The notes under the pieces are model-generated. The model worked only from the letters and a program-made list of their open reading frames with translations, did no database searches and had not been told where the DNA came from. From Corynebacterium vitaeruminis (GTDB lineage: Bacteria; Actinomycetota; Actinomycetes; Mycobacteriales; Mycobacteriaceae), in contig NZ_JVVM01000026.1 in NCBI RefSeq assembly GCF_001054325.1, positions 102,916 through 166,915 of the forward strand: 64,000 nt of DNA, given 5' to 3'. Positions 41,984 through 51,411 of this stretch are shown here, one piece after another. The position numbers and the translations under genes were made by a program. The first letter of the stretch is position 1; each line of letters starts with the position of its first letter.

Positions 41984-43264
41984 GTGTCTCCTGCGCCACA
42001 GGCTCACTTCCAAGTCGATCCGGAAGCTCATGGCTCCCGTGGGAATCATCACGCACCGGTGGTGCGAACGGTTCGACATGACATTAATAAAAAGCCATTT
42101 ATTGTCATTTGGGAGGTCACTCGGGCTTGTGGCCTAGTCTGCAAGCACTGCCGTGCGGATGCGCAACATGAGCCGCATCCACTTCAGCTTTCGACTGCCG
42201 AAGGCAAGGTGTTGTTGGAGACCTTGGCGTCGTATAGCAAGCCGAAGCCGCTTGTGGTGCTCACCGGCGGTGATCCGTTTGAGCGTGATGACCTGGAAGA
42301 ATTGGTGCGATTCGGCACCGAGCACGGTCTGAATATGTCGCTGTCGCCATCGGTGACGCCGCGGCTGACGCCGGAGCGGATTCAGTCGTTGCGAGAGGCT
42401 GGCGGTAAGGCGATGTCGATGTCGCTCGATGGCGCGACCGCCCAGACCCATGATAAGTTCCGTGGTTTTTCAGGCACTTTTGAAAAGACGCTGGAGATGG
42501 CTCCGCACATCAACGAGGCCGGTTACCGACTGCAGATCAACTCGACCCTGACCAAGGGAAATATCCATGAGGCACCAGCGCTGCTGAAGACGGTCATGGA
42601 GATGCAAGCCAAGATGTGGTACGTCTTTTTCCTCGTCCCCACTGGTCGCGGTGCGGATTTAGGCGCTTTGTCGCCGGAGGAACGCGAGGACGTTCTGCAC
42701 TGGTTGTCAGATGTGTCCAACCGAATTGCCATTAAGACGACGGAGGCGCCGCAGTATCGGCGCGTCGTCATGCAGCAGGAGGAAGCGAAGGAAAAGGGGC
42801 TGCCACCCTATGAGGGCGGCGAGCTCTACCACTACTTGACGGAGGAAACGACTAAGCTGCTCGGCGCTGTACCGGAAAAGCCACGCCGACCGCGCTCCCC
42901 GATGGCCGTCAATTCTGGTTCCGGTTTTGCCTTCATTGACCATATCGGCGATGTCTACCCCAATGGTTTCCTGCCGTTGCACTGCGGCAATGTGAAGGCC
43001 ACACCATTCCAGGAAATCTATTCAAACTCACCGGCGTTCAAAGCCCTTCGCGACCCGGACAATTGGCACGGCAAGTGCAGCGTCTGTGAATACCACAGCG
43101 TCTGTGGTGGATCCCGGTCCACTGCCTATGCACTGACCGGGGATTACACCGCATCCGACCCGACCTGCATCTACATTCCGCCACGGTGGGCTGCAATGAG
43201 CGAAGAAGAACGGCAGGCCTCTACCGGGCAGAATGCCGAAGCTGGGACGGCTCAGGTTTCTTAG
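41984..43264 (+). CDS. radical SAM/SPASM enzyme (TIGR04053-like)
   Basis: About 426 residues from GTG 41984; GTG codons at 42059 and 42062 are alternative starts. The radical SAM motif CGLVCKHC (CxxxCxxC) lies near residue 50, followed by LTGGDPF and MSLDGA. A C-terminal SPASM region has clustered cysteines (LHCGN, then GKCSVCEYHSVCGGSR and a final PTCIYIP) that would bind extra iron-sulfur clusters. It is closest in layout to NirJ/AhbD-like and peptide-modifying enzymes. No precursor peptide or haem genes lie beside it, so the substrate is unknown. Confidence 0.85.
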   Translation: MSPAPQAHFQVDPEAHGSRGNHHAPVVRTVRHDINKKPFIVIWEVTRACGLVCKHCRADAQHEPHPLQLSTAEGKVLLETLASYSKPKPLVVLTGGDPFERDDLEELVRFGTEHGLNMSLSPSVTPRLTPERIQSLREAGGKAMSMSLDGATAQTHDKFRGFSGTFEKTLEMAPHINEAGYRLQINSTLTKGNIHEAPALLKTVMEMQAKMWYVFFLVPTGRGADLGALSPEEREDVLHWLSDVSNRIAIKTTEAPQYRRVVMQQEEAKEKGLPPYEGGELYHYLTEETTKLLGAVPEKPRRPRSPMAVNSGSGFAFIDHIGDVYPNGFLPLHCGNVKATPFQEIYSNSPAFKALRDPDNWHGKCSVCEYHSVCGGSRSTAYALTGDYTASDPTCIYIPPRWAAMSEEERQASTGQNAEAGTAQVS

Positions 43265-43291
43265 CCACACGGCCCAGCTGCTACAGGTTTC

Positions 43292-43936
43292 TTAGTCGAA
43301 GCGCGGATCCTCAGTGCGAGAGCGCTTAATTTCGAAGAAGTACGGGTAGCTGGCCACGGCGACCGAGCCGTCGAAAATCTTGCCCGCTTCTTCGCCCCGC
43401 GGGATGCGGGTCAGCACCGGGCCGAAGAAAGCAACGTCGTTGAGCTTAACTACCGGAGTGCCGACGTCATTGCCGACCTCCTTCATGGCCTCTGCGTGGT
43501 TTTCACGCATGAGCTCATCAAACTCTGTGGTCAGAGCCTGGGCCAGACGCTCTTCCGGCAGTCCAACCTCTGCGAGGGTTTCCTTAATCAGCTCGTCGAA
43601 TGCGTGCTCCGGCTCGTCGACATGCGCGTGGCGATCGATGCGGTTTTCGTTGTGAATCTTCGTGCCCAGCGCGGTGTAGAGCTTGTCGACAGCCTCCTGA
43701 CCATCCTGGGAGAACACTGCATTAAACAGGCGTGCCGGAGTCCAGTTGCACTGCATCATGAACTTGTACTCTTCCGGCAGCTCGTCGCGGCCTTCATTGA
43801 GTACTGACAGGCTCATCGGCTTCCACTCGACCTCGATGTCGCGGACCTTTTCGACTTCCTTAATCCAGCGGGATGTCACCCAGCAAAACGGGCAGGAAAC
43901 GTCGAAGTAAAAAGTGACCTTGTCTCGATTGCTCAT
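43292..43936 (-). CDS. DsbA-fold mycothiol-dependent oxidoreductase (Rv2466c-like)
   Basis: 214 residues with a thioredoxin-fold CPFC active site (DVSCPFCWVTSRWI) at residue 15 and a helical insertion, then the cis-Pro loop GTPVVKL. This combination matches the Rv2466c family of mycobacteria, oxidoreductases linked to the mycothiol/mycoredoxin pathway. A good AGGAGG ribosome binding site precedes the ATG. It stands alone. Its presence supports a mycothiol-using actinobacterium. Confidence 0.88.
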   Translation of the reverse strand: MSNRDKVTFYFDVSCPFCWVTSRWIKEVEKVRDIEVEWKPMSLSVLNEGRDELPEEYKFMMQCNWTPARLFNAVFSQDGQEAVDKLYTALGTKIHNENRIDRHAHVDEPEHAFDELIKETLAEVGLPEERLAQALTTEFDELMRENHAEAMKEVGNDVGTPVVKLNDVAFFGPVLTRIPRGEEAGKIFDGSVAVASYPYFFEIKRSRTEDPRFD

Positions 43937-44087
43937 GTGAAAGTCCTCCTAAAGCATTGATTGACTTATCAACGACTATAGGGCGGAATTTTTCGGTTCG
44001 CATTTATGAATTCGGATGGGTCCGAAGTTCTATTGGGGCCGGTGTTAACTGACTCCCCCCTCATCGGACGCCGTCCAGATTGCTTAC

Positions 44088-44618
44088 CTAGCCATTCCAG
44101 GGCAAGCCCGTGGCCTCCAGGGAATCAGCAGCAGCTTCCAAGTAGGCAGGCCAGTCGGCATAGTCCAGGAACTCCGGGCCCACCTCGTGATCCATAGAGA
44201 CCATCTTCCCCGAGCGCATATCCAGGCAGTAGTTGTTTCCGCCGAAGTCCATGACCAGCGGAATCCATGCCTCGTGATACCACTTGTCATCCGAGTCGGC
44301 GCTGTCCATGCCTTCGGCTTCAAAATCATCGAAGTCGCCGTCTGCCTGCAACTGGGTCCACAGCTTGTAGTCGTTCAGAATCGACGTAGGCGGCGCAATC
44401 CAGCCACCGTCCCACGGCTCGCCGTCCACAGACGCGTGCCGCAGCCACGAAGCTCGCACGTAGTCTGGCAGCTTTACTCCGAGGTCAGTCTCAAGCTGAT
44501 CCAGTTCCGCTTCTGTCGCCGGAGCCTCCAGGGCATCGTCGTCAAGCTTCGCCTCAATGCGATCCCACGCCGCGTTGACCCGTTCAACTTTGCTTGCATC
44601 ATCACTGAGTTCGTACAT
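44088..44618 (-). CDS. SMI1/KNR4 (SUKH) family protein
   Basis: 176 residues from ATG 44618 (an ATG at 44654 is possible). Helix ATEAELDQLETDLGVKLPDYVRASWLRHASVDG is the typical SUKH opening, and later WIPLVMDFGGNNYCLDM and GPEFLDYADWPAYLE match the family. Such proteins act as immunity proteins in some toxin systems and as cell-wall regulators elsewhere. No toxin gene lies next to it. A GCTTGACGACG word is at 44537-44547 (LDD). Confidence 0.85.
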   Translation of the reverse strand: MYELSDDASKVERVNAAWDRIEAKLDDDALEAPATEAELDQLETDLGVKLPDYVRASWLRHASVDGEPWDGGWIAPPTSILNDYKLWTQLQADGDFDDFEAEGMDSADSDDKWYHEAWIPLVMDFGGNNYCLDMRSGKMVSMDHEVGPEFLDYADWPAYLEAAADSLEATGLPWNG

Positions 44619-44770
44619 GAAACGAAGTGTATTCACGCCTGGCTTTGCTCGCATGCCGTACTAGCCAAAATCTTGCCCAATCGACACCGAATGGGTTACG
44701 AATTCGGGTCTGCCTCACCAATCCCACTACTGCCCGATTCCCAATCCGGGGTCGTGGTTACACTTGTCGC

Positions 44771-47473
44771 ATGACTTCCACGAACCTAACCAGGACCGAG
44801 GCCGCCGACCGTGCGGCCATGCTCGAGGTGTCCCACTACGACATCTCTCTCGACCTCACTACCGCACCTGTTGGCGCGCCGCACAGCGCACCAACATTCG
44901 CTTCAAAGACCACAATTTCTCTGACGACGAAGCGCGCCGGTTCCACCTTTATTGATCTGCGTGATGCTGTTGTTAAGAGTGTGACCATCGACGGCGTCGA
45001 TGCCACGGAGGCCGCTCGCTATGCCAGCGAGACCGGTATTAACGTGGACCTGACCGAAGGTGACCACACCGTCGTTATCGACGCGGACTGCCGTTACACC
45101 AACAACGGCCAGGGCATTCACCGCTTCCAGGATCCTGCCGACGGCGAAACATACCTGTACTCGCAGTTTGAAACTGCCGACGCCAAGCGCGTGTTCGCCT
45201 GCTTTGACCAGCCGGATTTGAAGGCGACGTATTCAATCCACGTCGTGGCACCGAAGGGTTGGAAGGTTATTTCCAACTCGGTGGCCAAGACCGGCGCCAC
45301 CACCGATGTCCACGGCAATGAGGCCGATACCTTCGACTTCTCGGTGGACGTTCCGTTGTCGACGTATCTCATCGCAGTCTGTGCGGGCCCATGGCACGAG
45401 GTCACTGACTCGTGGACCGGCACTGTCGCACCGCACCCGGAAACCCCTGCTGAGCACCAGCCGGATGGCGAACTGACCATTCCACTGGGACTCTACTGCC
45501 GCCAGTCCATCGCCGAGTACCTCGATGCCGACACCTTGTTCAAGGAGACCAAGGAAGGCTTCGACTTCTACGCCAAGCATTTCGGTGAGCCGTACCCGTT
45601 CGGTAAGTACGACCAGATCTTCTGCCCGGAGTACAACATGGGCGCGATGGAAAACGCCGGCTGCGTGACCATCCGCGACGAGTACGTCTTCCGCTCCAAG
45701 CCCACCCATTACCTCTACGAGCGCCGCAACGACACCATCCTGCATGAGATGGCTCACATGTGGTTCGGCGATTTGGTCACCATGCAGTGGTGGGATGACC
45801 TCTGGCTCAACGAGTCCTTCGCCACCTGGTCTGCTGCCGCCGCTCAGGTCGAGGTTTCCGATTACAGCCACGCTTGGACCACTTTCGCCAACGTCGAAAA
45901 GGCCTGGGCCTACAAGCAAGATCAGCTGCCGTCGACACACCCGATTGCCGCCGATGCCAGCGACATTGATACCGTCGAGCAGAACTTCGACGGCATCACC
46001 TACGCCAAGGGCGCGTCCACCCTCAAACAGCTGGCCGCCTACGTCGGTCAGGATGCTTTCCTCGCCGGTGCTCGTCTTCACTTTGCCCGCCACCGCTATG
46101 GCAACGCCACTTTCGCGGACCTGCTGGACGCACTCTCTGAGGCCTCCGGTCGCGATCTGTCTGGTTGGGCCGATCAGTGGCTGACCACTACTGGCATCAC
46201 CACCCTGGCACCGGATTTCCGCCAGTCGGCCGGTAAGTACACCTCCTTCGCAGTCACACAGGAAGGTGCCGAGCCGGGTGCCGGAGAACTCCGCGATCAC
46301 CGAATCGCCGTGGGTATCTACAACCTGCGCGGCACCGGCGCGGATGCCGTACTCGAACGCACCAAGCGCGTCGAACTCGACGTCCGCGGTGCACGCACCG
46401 AAGTCCCAGAGCTGGTCGACACCCCAGTCGGCGATGTCGTGCTGGTCAACGACGACGATCTCACCTACAGCATGATTCGCCTGGACGAGGGCTCGCTTGC
46501 CACCGTCATCGACAACATCGGCGCTTTCACCGATTCGATGGCACGCACACTGTGCTGGTCCGCTACCTGGCAGATGGTTCGCGCAGGCCAGATGCGCGCT
46601 CGCGACTTCGTCAACCTGGTGCTCCGCGGCATCCCGGGCGAGGACAAGCTCTCCGTTTTGGAGCGCGTCATCGCTCAGGCGGTTAGCGCTGTCAATGTCT
46701 ACGCCGATCCACAGTGGGCTGATTCCACCGGCCGCGACCTGCTGGCTCAGGGCCTGTTGGACTACGCGAAGAAGGAAACCGACGCCGACCGCGCCCTGAT
46801 TTTCGTTAACGCTTTGACCACCGTGGGCTCGTCGAATAGCGATGTCGTGGGCGCACTGCGCGACATCTACGCTGGCGACGCCGCCAAGGCTGGCTTCCCC
46901 GCTGTCACTGTCGACACCGACATGCAGTGGCGCGCCCTGAAGGCGTTGGTTTCCGCTGGTCTCGAAGGCGAGGAAGCCATCGCAGAGCTTGAGAAGGCCG
47001 ACAACTCGGCACTCGGCGCGCAGGCCGCCATCGCCTGCCGCGCCTCCGTGCCGACGCTCGCCAACAAGGCCCGCGTCTGGTCTGACGCGACGGTCTCTGG
47101 CGATGAGGCCCCGTCGAACCTTGTCATTCGCCATCTGCTGGCCGGCTTCAACGCGCCGGGCTCGGGTGCGGTGCTCGCACAGGCGCTTGACGACGACTCC
47201 CGCGCCACCATCAACGCGGAGCAGTCGGCAACCTCACTGTCGGAGCACTTCTTCGCTGTTGCCAACAGCTGGTGGAAGCAGTTCTCCTCCGAGACGGCAC
47301 AGACGCTGCTCGAGGGCTTTTACCCCACCTGGGAGATCAGCGAATCGGCCATTGCAGCCGCTCAGCGCCTCCTCGACAGCGACGAGACCGCGTCGCCGGT
47401 CAAGCGCATCATCTCTGAGCAGCAGTTCCTGGTGAAGCTCGCACTTCGCGCTCGCGAGTTCGACGCGAAGTAA
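44771..47473 (+). CDS. pepN: aminopeptidase N
   Basis: M1-family zinc metallopeptidase of 900 residues from ATG 44771; the frame opens upstream to 44627 without support. Exopeptidase motif GAMENAG near residue 290; zinc site HEMAHMWFGDLVT with the third ligand in LNESFATW near residue 325. The C-terminal ERAP1-like helical domain follows. It trims N-terminal residues from peptides in the cytoplasm. A GCTTGACGACG word lies at 47185-47195 (LDDD). Confidence 0.97.
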   Translation: MTSTNLTRTEAADRAAMLEVSHYDISLDLTTAPVGAPHSAPTFASKTTISLTTKRAGSTFIDLRDAVVKSVTIDGVDATEAARYASETGINVDLTEGDHTVVIDADCRYTNNGQGIHRFQDPADGETYLYSQFETADAKRVFACFDQPDLKATYSIHVVAPKGWKVISNSVAKTGATTDVHGNEADTFDFSVDVPLSTYLIAVCAGPWHEVTDSWTGTVAPHPETPAEHQPDGELTIPLGLYCRQSIAEYLDADTLFKETKEGFDFYAKHFGEPYPFGKYDQIFCPEYNMGAMENAGCVTIRDEYVFRSKPTHYLYERRNDTILHEMAHMWFGDLVTMQWWDDLWLNESFATWSAAAAQVEVSDYSHAWTTFANVEKAWAYKQDQLPSTHPIAADASDIDTVEQNFDGITYAKGASTLKQLAAYVGQDAFLAGARLHFARHRYGNATFADLLDALSEASGRDLSGWADQWLTTTGITTLAPDFRQSAGKYTSFAVTQEGAEPGAGELRDHRIAVGIYNLRGTGADAVLERTKRVELDVRGARTEVPELVDTPVGDVVLVNDDDLTYSMIRLDEGSLATVIDNIGAFTDSMARTLCWSATWQMVRAGQMRARDFVNLVLRGIPGEDKLSVLERVIAQAVSAVNVYADPQWADSTGRDLLAQGLLDYAKKETDADRALIFVNALTTVGSSNSDVVGALRDIYAGDAAKAGFPAVTVDTDMQWRALKALVSAGLEGEEAIAELEKADNSALGAQAAIACRASVPTLANKARVWSDATVSGDEAPSNLVIRHLLAGFNAPGSGAVLAQALDDDSRATINAEQSATSLSEHFFAVANSWWKQFSSETAQTLLEGFYPTWEISESAIAAAQRLLDSDETASPVKRIISEQQFLVKLALRAREFDAK

Positions 47474-47540
47474 CAATTGGTTTCGGTCGGCGCTTTGCCG
47501 ATTATCGTTATCGTGGCATCAAGTCGATAGACTTGGTGCC

Positions 47541-47939
47541 ATGACAACTTCTCAGACGCTCTTTGACTCCGTCGGCGGCGAGGATGTCTTCAATCGCATC
47601 GTCCATGGTTTCTACACACGCATGCGTTCCGATGACCTCATCGGCCCGATGTACCCCAGCGATGACTGGGAGGGCGCCGAAGATCGACTGCGCATGTTCC
47701 TCGTCCAGTACTGGGGCGGGCCGCGTGCTTACAGCGAACAGCGTGGTCATCCGCGCCTGCGCATGCGCCACATGCCGTTTTCCATCGGAGAGGCCGAACG
47801 CGACCGCTGGCTGGAAATTATGAGCGCCTCACTCGCAGACATTCCCGATGAGGAGCTCCCCCGTCCCCAGCGCGAGGCCATGTGGAACCACATGGTGCAG
47901 GTTGCTGACATGCTCATCAACCGCTTCGACGCGCAGTAG
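47541..47939 (+). CDS. glbO: group II truncated haemoglobin
   Basis: 132-residue haem protein of the trHbO class. Recognisable features: an opening helix FDSVGGEDVFNRIVHGFYTRM, the FLVQYWGGPRAYSEQRGHPRLRMRHMPF core with the distal Tyr/Trp region and proximal His (RMRH), and a closing helix. It binds oxygen; in mycobacteria it is linked to oxidative metabolism. It begins about 68 bp after pepN and may share its transcript. Confidence 0.95.
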   Translation: MTTSQTLFDSVGGEDVFNRIVHGFYTRMRSDDLIGPMYPSDDWEGAEDRLRMFLVQYWGGPRAYSEQRGHPRLRMRHMPFSIGEAERDRWLEIMSASLADIPDEELPRPQREAMWNHMVQVADMLINRFDAQ

Positions 47940-47958
47940 GAATTAAGCTCCTACCCCG

Positions 47959-48834
47959 CTAGTTCAACAACGGCAGCACGCCGAAAGACTCAAGCGTAAA
48001 GATTGAGCCAAAACGCCCATCCAGCCGGTGCCACCGTCCCTTCGTGGACACGCGCACCGGCTCTTTTTCGTCCGGATGCTCCGGGATGAAGCCCATCGCA
48101 CACAACGCAAACACATCCCGCATGGTCACGTCGACAACGCTTGCCGACGTTTCCCGCGTCTGCCCCTCTCCAGTGTGAACGGCGGCTTCACCGGAGGCAG
48201 TGGCTGTGCCGGTGGAGGTGCCGGTGGCGGCTTCACCGGTGCCTCCGCTGACAGTAAGAACCTTCTGATCCAGCAGAGATGGCGGCATGCCCATGGGGCC
48301 GGAAGATTCGACAGCGACCGCGCGCCCCTGCTTCTCGAGAGTCCGGAAAGCAGTGGCCGGAACATAATCGACAACCTGCCACCCTTCCGGCACCGGCAGG
48401 AATCCCGGCCAGGAGGATGCCGACTGCGCCTGCACCCGGTACGGCAGCGCGGTGAGCGAAGCTTCCTTGTCCTCCGCATCGTCGGATGATTTTGCTTGCG
48501 CAAAGGCACGCACGGCAATGTCTTTAATCTCCGCGGCGGTGACGATGATGTCGTCGGGAAGCGAGTGCAGCGCAATCGTGCGCATCGCGAGCGGGCCGAT
48601 GGGAGTCTTCACCCATACCTGCGACATCGCTGGTGCCGAGGTAGCAGAGGACGAGGAGCTAGTAGCAGTACCGGAACCCGAGGCGGAACCCGTGCCGGCG
48701 GTGGTCTTGCGTGCTCGGATGCGCAGCAATGTGTTCTCGTCGAGGGCGTAGGCCTTGTGAGCCAGGACACCTAGATTCTTCAACGCATCTGGAGTGCCGA
48801 AGGTCAGCTCGGGGGTGGGATGAGGAGTGGTCAC
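47959..48834 (-). CDS. unknown corynebacterial protein with low-complexity inserts
   Basis: 291 residues, not recognised. Two structured parts (SQVWVKTPIGPLAMRTIALHSL and later GFLPVPEGWQVVDYVPATAF, then VDVTMRDVFALCAMGFIPE) are separated by two Gly/Ser/Thr/Ala-rich inserts around residues 47-70 and 200-225. No signal peptide or membrane helix. It starts 6 bp after the thioesterase stop, so the two are likely one operon. Confidence 0.7.
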   Translation of the reverse strand: MTTPHPTPELTFGTPDALKNLGVLAHKAYALDENTLLRIRARKTTAGTGSASGSGTATSSSSSATSAPAMSQVWVKTPIGPLAMRTIALHSLPDDIIVTAAEIKDIAVRAFAQAKSSDDAEDKEASLTALPYRVQAQSASSWPGFLPVPEGWQVVDYVPATAFRTLEKQGRAVAVESSGPMGMPPSLLDQKVLTVSGGTGEAATGTSTGTATASGEAAVHTGEGQTRETSASVVDVTMRDVFALCAMGFIPEHPDEKEPVRVSTKGRWHRLDGRFGSIFTLESFGVLPLLN

Positions 48835-48840
48835 AGCGAG

Positions 48841-49302
48841 TTACTTGTCCTGGTCTTCCTTGTTGTCTTCGTCTTCCTTGTTATCTTCAATTGCGGGAGC
48901 TGCGAAGCGTTCCAATTCACGGCGGGCAGACGGGGAGAGCTCGACCGCCTTGGCGGTCTTGAGGTCGAACATCACCATCACGGTTTCGAGCACAGCAACG
49001 ATGTGATCATGCTGATCGGAGATAGTCTGGCGAAGCGTGAAGGAGGTGCGACCGAAGTTGATAATTTCGGTTTCGACCACAACTTCCTGGGTGTCCGGCA
49101 AAATGGCCCGGACGTAATCAATCTCCAGGCGACGCACCACTGCAGCGGGCATTCCTGCCCCGCCGCCGAGACCGCGCATAACAAAGTCCAGGCGAGCCTG
49201 CTGAGCGTACTCGAGGAAAGCCGTATTGTTCGCGTGGCCATACTGATCGAAATCAGACCAGCGGATAGCGACGTTGGTACGAAATGGTGCTGATTCAGTC
49301 AT
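48841..49302 (-). CDS. acyl-CoA thioesterase, hotdog fold
   Basis: 153 residues from ATG 49302. The 4HBT-type motif RWSDFDQYGHANNTAFLEYAQQAR holds the catalytic Asp and the helix of the hotdog fold. It hydrolyses acyl-CoA thioesters of unknown chain length. The C-terminal 20 residues are a tandem acidic repeat (EDNKEDEDNKEDQDK), which is unusual for the family. Upstream frame to 49371 is discarded. Confidence 0.88.
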   Translation of the reverse strand: MTESAPFRTNVAIRWSDFDQYGHANNTAFLEYAQQARLDFVMRGLGGGAGMPAAVVRRLEIDYVRAILPDTQEVVVETEIINFGRTSFTLRQTISDQHDHIVAVLETVMVMFDLKTAKAVELSPSARRELERFAAPAIEDNKEDEDNKEDQDK

Positions 49303-49439
49303 ACCCAGAACTATAGGCTTTTCCAGAGCCATGAGCCTGCGAAAACCGCGAAAGCCCGGAAACCTCTGCACTGGCGCGAGCCAGTTCCCAAGGTTGCCGG
49401 GCTTTGCCGTTGGCGAAAATCAGATTCGCAGGAAACGGA

Positions 49440-51110
49440 TTAGCGGGTCAGGCGACGGTGAGTGACGCGCGACGGGCGTGCAGCTTCCTCGCCGTAACGC
49501 TCAATCTTGTTCTTCTCGTAGCCCTCGAAGTTGCCCTCGAACCAGAACCACTTGCCCTCTTCGAAGTTGCCTTCCCACGCGAGAATGTGGGTACAGGTGC
49601 GGTCCAGGAACCAACGGTCGTGGGAAATGACGACGGCGCAGCCTGGGAAGTTCTGCAGTGCGTTTTCCAGCGAAGACAGGGTTTCGACGTCGAGGTCGTT
49701 AGTCGGCTCGTCCAGGAGGATCAGGTTACCGCCCTGCTTCAGGGTCAGCGCGAGGTTCAGACGGTTGCGCTCACCACCGGAGAGAACCTTCGACGGCTTC
49801 TGCTGGTCAGCGCCCTTGAAACCGAAAGCGGACAGGTATGCACGAGACGGCATCTCGTTCTGGCCGACCACGATGTAGTCGAGACCATTAGAGACAACCT
49901 CCCAGACGGTCTTTTCCGGATCGATGTTTTCACGACCCTGGTCAACGTAGCTGAGCTGAACAGTCTGACCGACCTTGACCTCACCGGAATCCGGCTGCTC
50001 CAGCCCCACGATGGTCTTAAACAGGGTGGACTTACCCACACCGTTCGGGCCAATCACACCGACGATGCCGTTACGCGGCAGGGTGAACGACAGGTCCTTA
50101 ATCAGGACGCGACCATCAAAACCCTTCTCCAGGTCCTTGACCTCAACAACCTGGTTACCCAGGCGCGGCGGGGTCGGAATCTGGATTTCTTCGAAGTCGA
50201 GCTTCTTGTACTGCTCGGCTTCCTCCACCATCTGCTCGTAGCGCTCCAGACGGGCCTTGTTCTTGGCCTGGCGAGCCTTCTGGCCCGAGCGGACCCATGC
50301 CAGCTCGTCCTTCAGGCGCTTCTGCAGCTTGGCGTCCTTCTTACCTGCAACCTCGAGGCGCTCAGCCTTCTTCTCCAGGTAAGTCGAGTAGTTGCCTTCG
50401 TACGGGTAGAGCTTGCCGCGATCGACCTCACAAATCCAGCCAGCAACGTGGTCCAGGAAGTAACGGTCGTGGGTCACGGCCAGGACGGCACCCGGGTACT
50501 TAGCCAGGTGCTGCTCGAGCCACAGCACGGACTCGGCATCCAGGTGGTTAGTGGGCTCGTCGAGAAGCAGCAGATCCGGCTCGGAAAGCAGCAGCTTCGC
50601 CAGTGCTACACGACGACGCTCACCACCGGAGAGGTGAGTAACCGGCTCATCTGCCGGCGGGCAGCGAAGCGCATCCATTGCCTGCTCAATCTTGGAATCC
50701 AGCTCCCAAGCATCAGCTGCGTCGAGCTCCTCCTGGAGCTTGCCCATTTCTTCCATGAGCTCGTCGGTGTAATTGGTGGCCATCTCCTCGGCGATAGCCT
50801 CAAAACGGGCCTTCTTCTCGAAGATGTCGCCGAGACCTTCCTCAACGTTGCCGCGAACGGTCTTCTCCTCATTCAGCGGAGGCTCCTGCAGCAGGATGCC
50901 AACAGTGGCACCCGGCTCCAGGAAAGCTTCACCGTTACTCGGCTGGTCCAGACCAGCCATAATCTTCAGAATCGACGACTTACCTGCGCCGTTCGGACCG
51001 ACTACGCCGATCTTGGCACCCGGGTAAAACGCCATGGTGACGTTGTCGAGAATAACCTTATCGCCGTGCGCTTTACGCACGTTTTTCATCTGGTAGATGA
51101 ACTCACCCAT
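49440..51110 (-). CDS. ettA: energy-dependent translational throttle protein EttA
   Basis: ABC-F ATPase that binds the ribosomal E site and gates elongation by energy state. The ATG at 51110 gives 556 residues, the EttA length. Two ATPase domains: Walker A GPNGAGKSS (about 39) and GPNGVGKST (about 357), signatures LSGGERRRVAL and LSGGERNRLNL, and LLLLDEPTNHLD / LILLDEPTNDLD. The linker contains the arm and P-site tRNA-interaction motif. The long plus-strand frame opposite is a shadow. Confidence 0.96.
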   Translation of the reverse strand: MGEFIYQMKNVRKAHGDKVILDNVTMAFYPGAKIGVVGPNGAGKSSILKIMAGLDQPSNGEAFLEPGATVGILLQEPPLNEEKTVRGNVEEGLGDIFEKKARFEAIAEEMATNYTDELMEEMGKLQEELDAADAWELDSKIEQAMDALRCPPADEPVTHLSGGERRRVALAKLLLSEPDLLLLDEPTNHLDAESVLWLEQHLAKYPGAVLAVTHDRYFLDHVAGWICEVDRGKLYPYEGNYSTYLEKKAERLEVAGKKDAKLQKRLKDELAWVRSGQKARQAKNKARLERYEQMVEEAEQYKKLDFEEIQIPTPPRLGNQVVEVKDLEKGFDGRVLIKDLSFTLPRNGIVGVIGPNGVGKSTLFKTIVGLEQPDSGEVKVGQTVQLSYVDQGRENIDPEKTVWEVVSNGLDYIVVGQNEMPSRAYLSAFGFKGADQQKPSKVLSGGERNRLNLALTLKQGGNLILLDEPTNDLDVETLSSLENALQNFPGCAVVISHDRWFLDRTCTHILAWEGNFEEGKWFWFEGNFEGYEKNKIERYGEEAARPSRVTHRRLTR

Positions 51111-51411
51111 GGTGGAATTTCGTCCCCTCGTCGAAAGGAAATAAGCAATCCCTGTAGAGGTTACGCATACGAACGAAAAGGCACAATCTACATGGGCGTA
51201 CCCGCAATCCTTTCCCACCAAAATTCCCGCAAGGCCACCAGCAAAACTGGTCGCGAGATAACGCCGCCGAATCTTTAGTAATCCCTCCCCACTTCAGCGG
51301 CGTCGCCTCACGCGCGGCAAATATCCCTCCCCTCTCTCAGCGGATCCCCCCGAATTCCGCTCTACAACAACGAGCTGACTCCTGGCCTAAAACGCCCCAC
51401 TAACTCCGTTA
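51111..51411. other. gap between ettA and ssb
   Basis: About 300 bp holding the presumed ettA promoter and leader (right next to 51110) and the 3' end region of ssb. No repeat or structure noted. Confidence 0.4.

Noticed and set aside
45233..47134. 633-residue minus-strand frame opposite pepN
   Set aside because: Antisense of a clear M1 peptidase gene.
49404..51278. 624-residue plus-strand frame opposite ettA
   Set aside because: Antisense of a gene with all ABC-F motifs.
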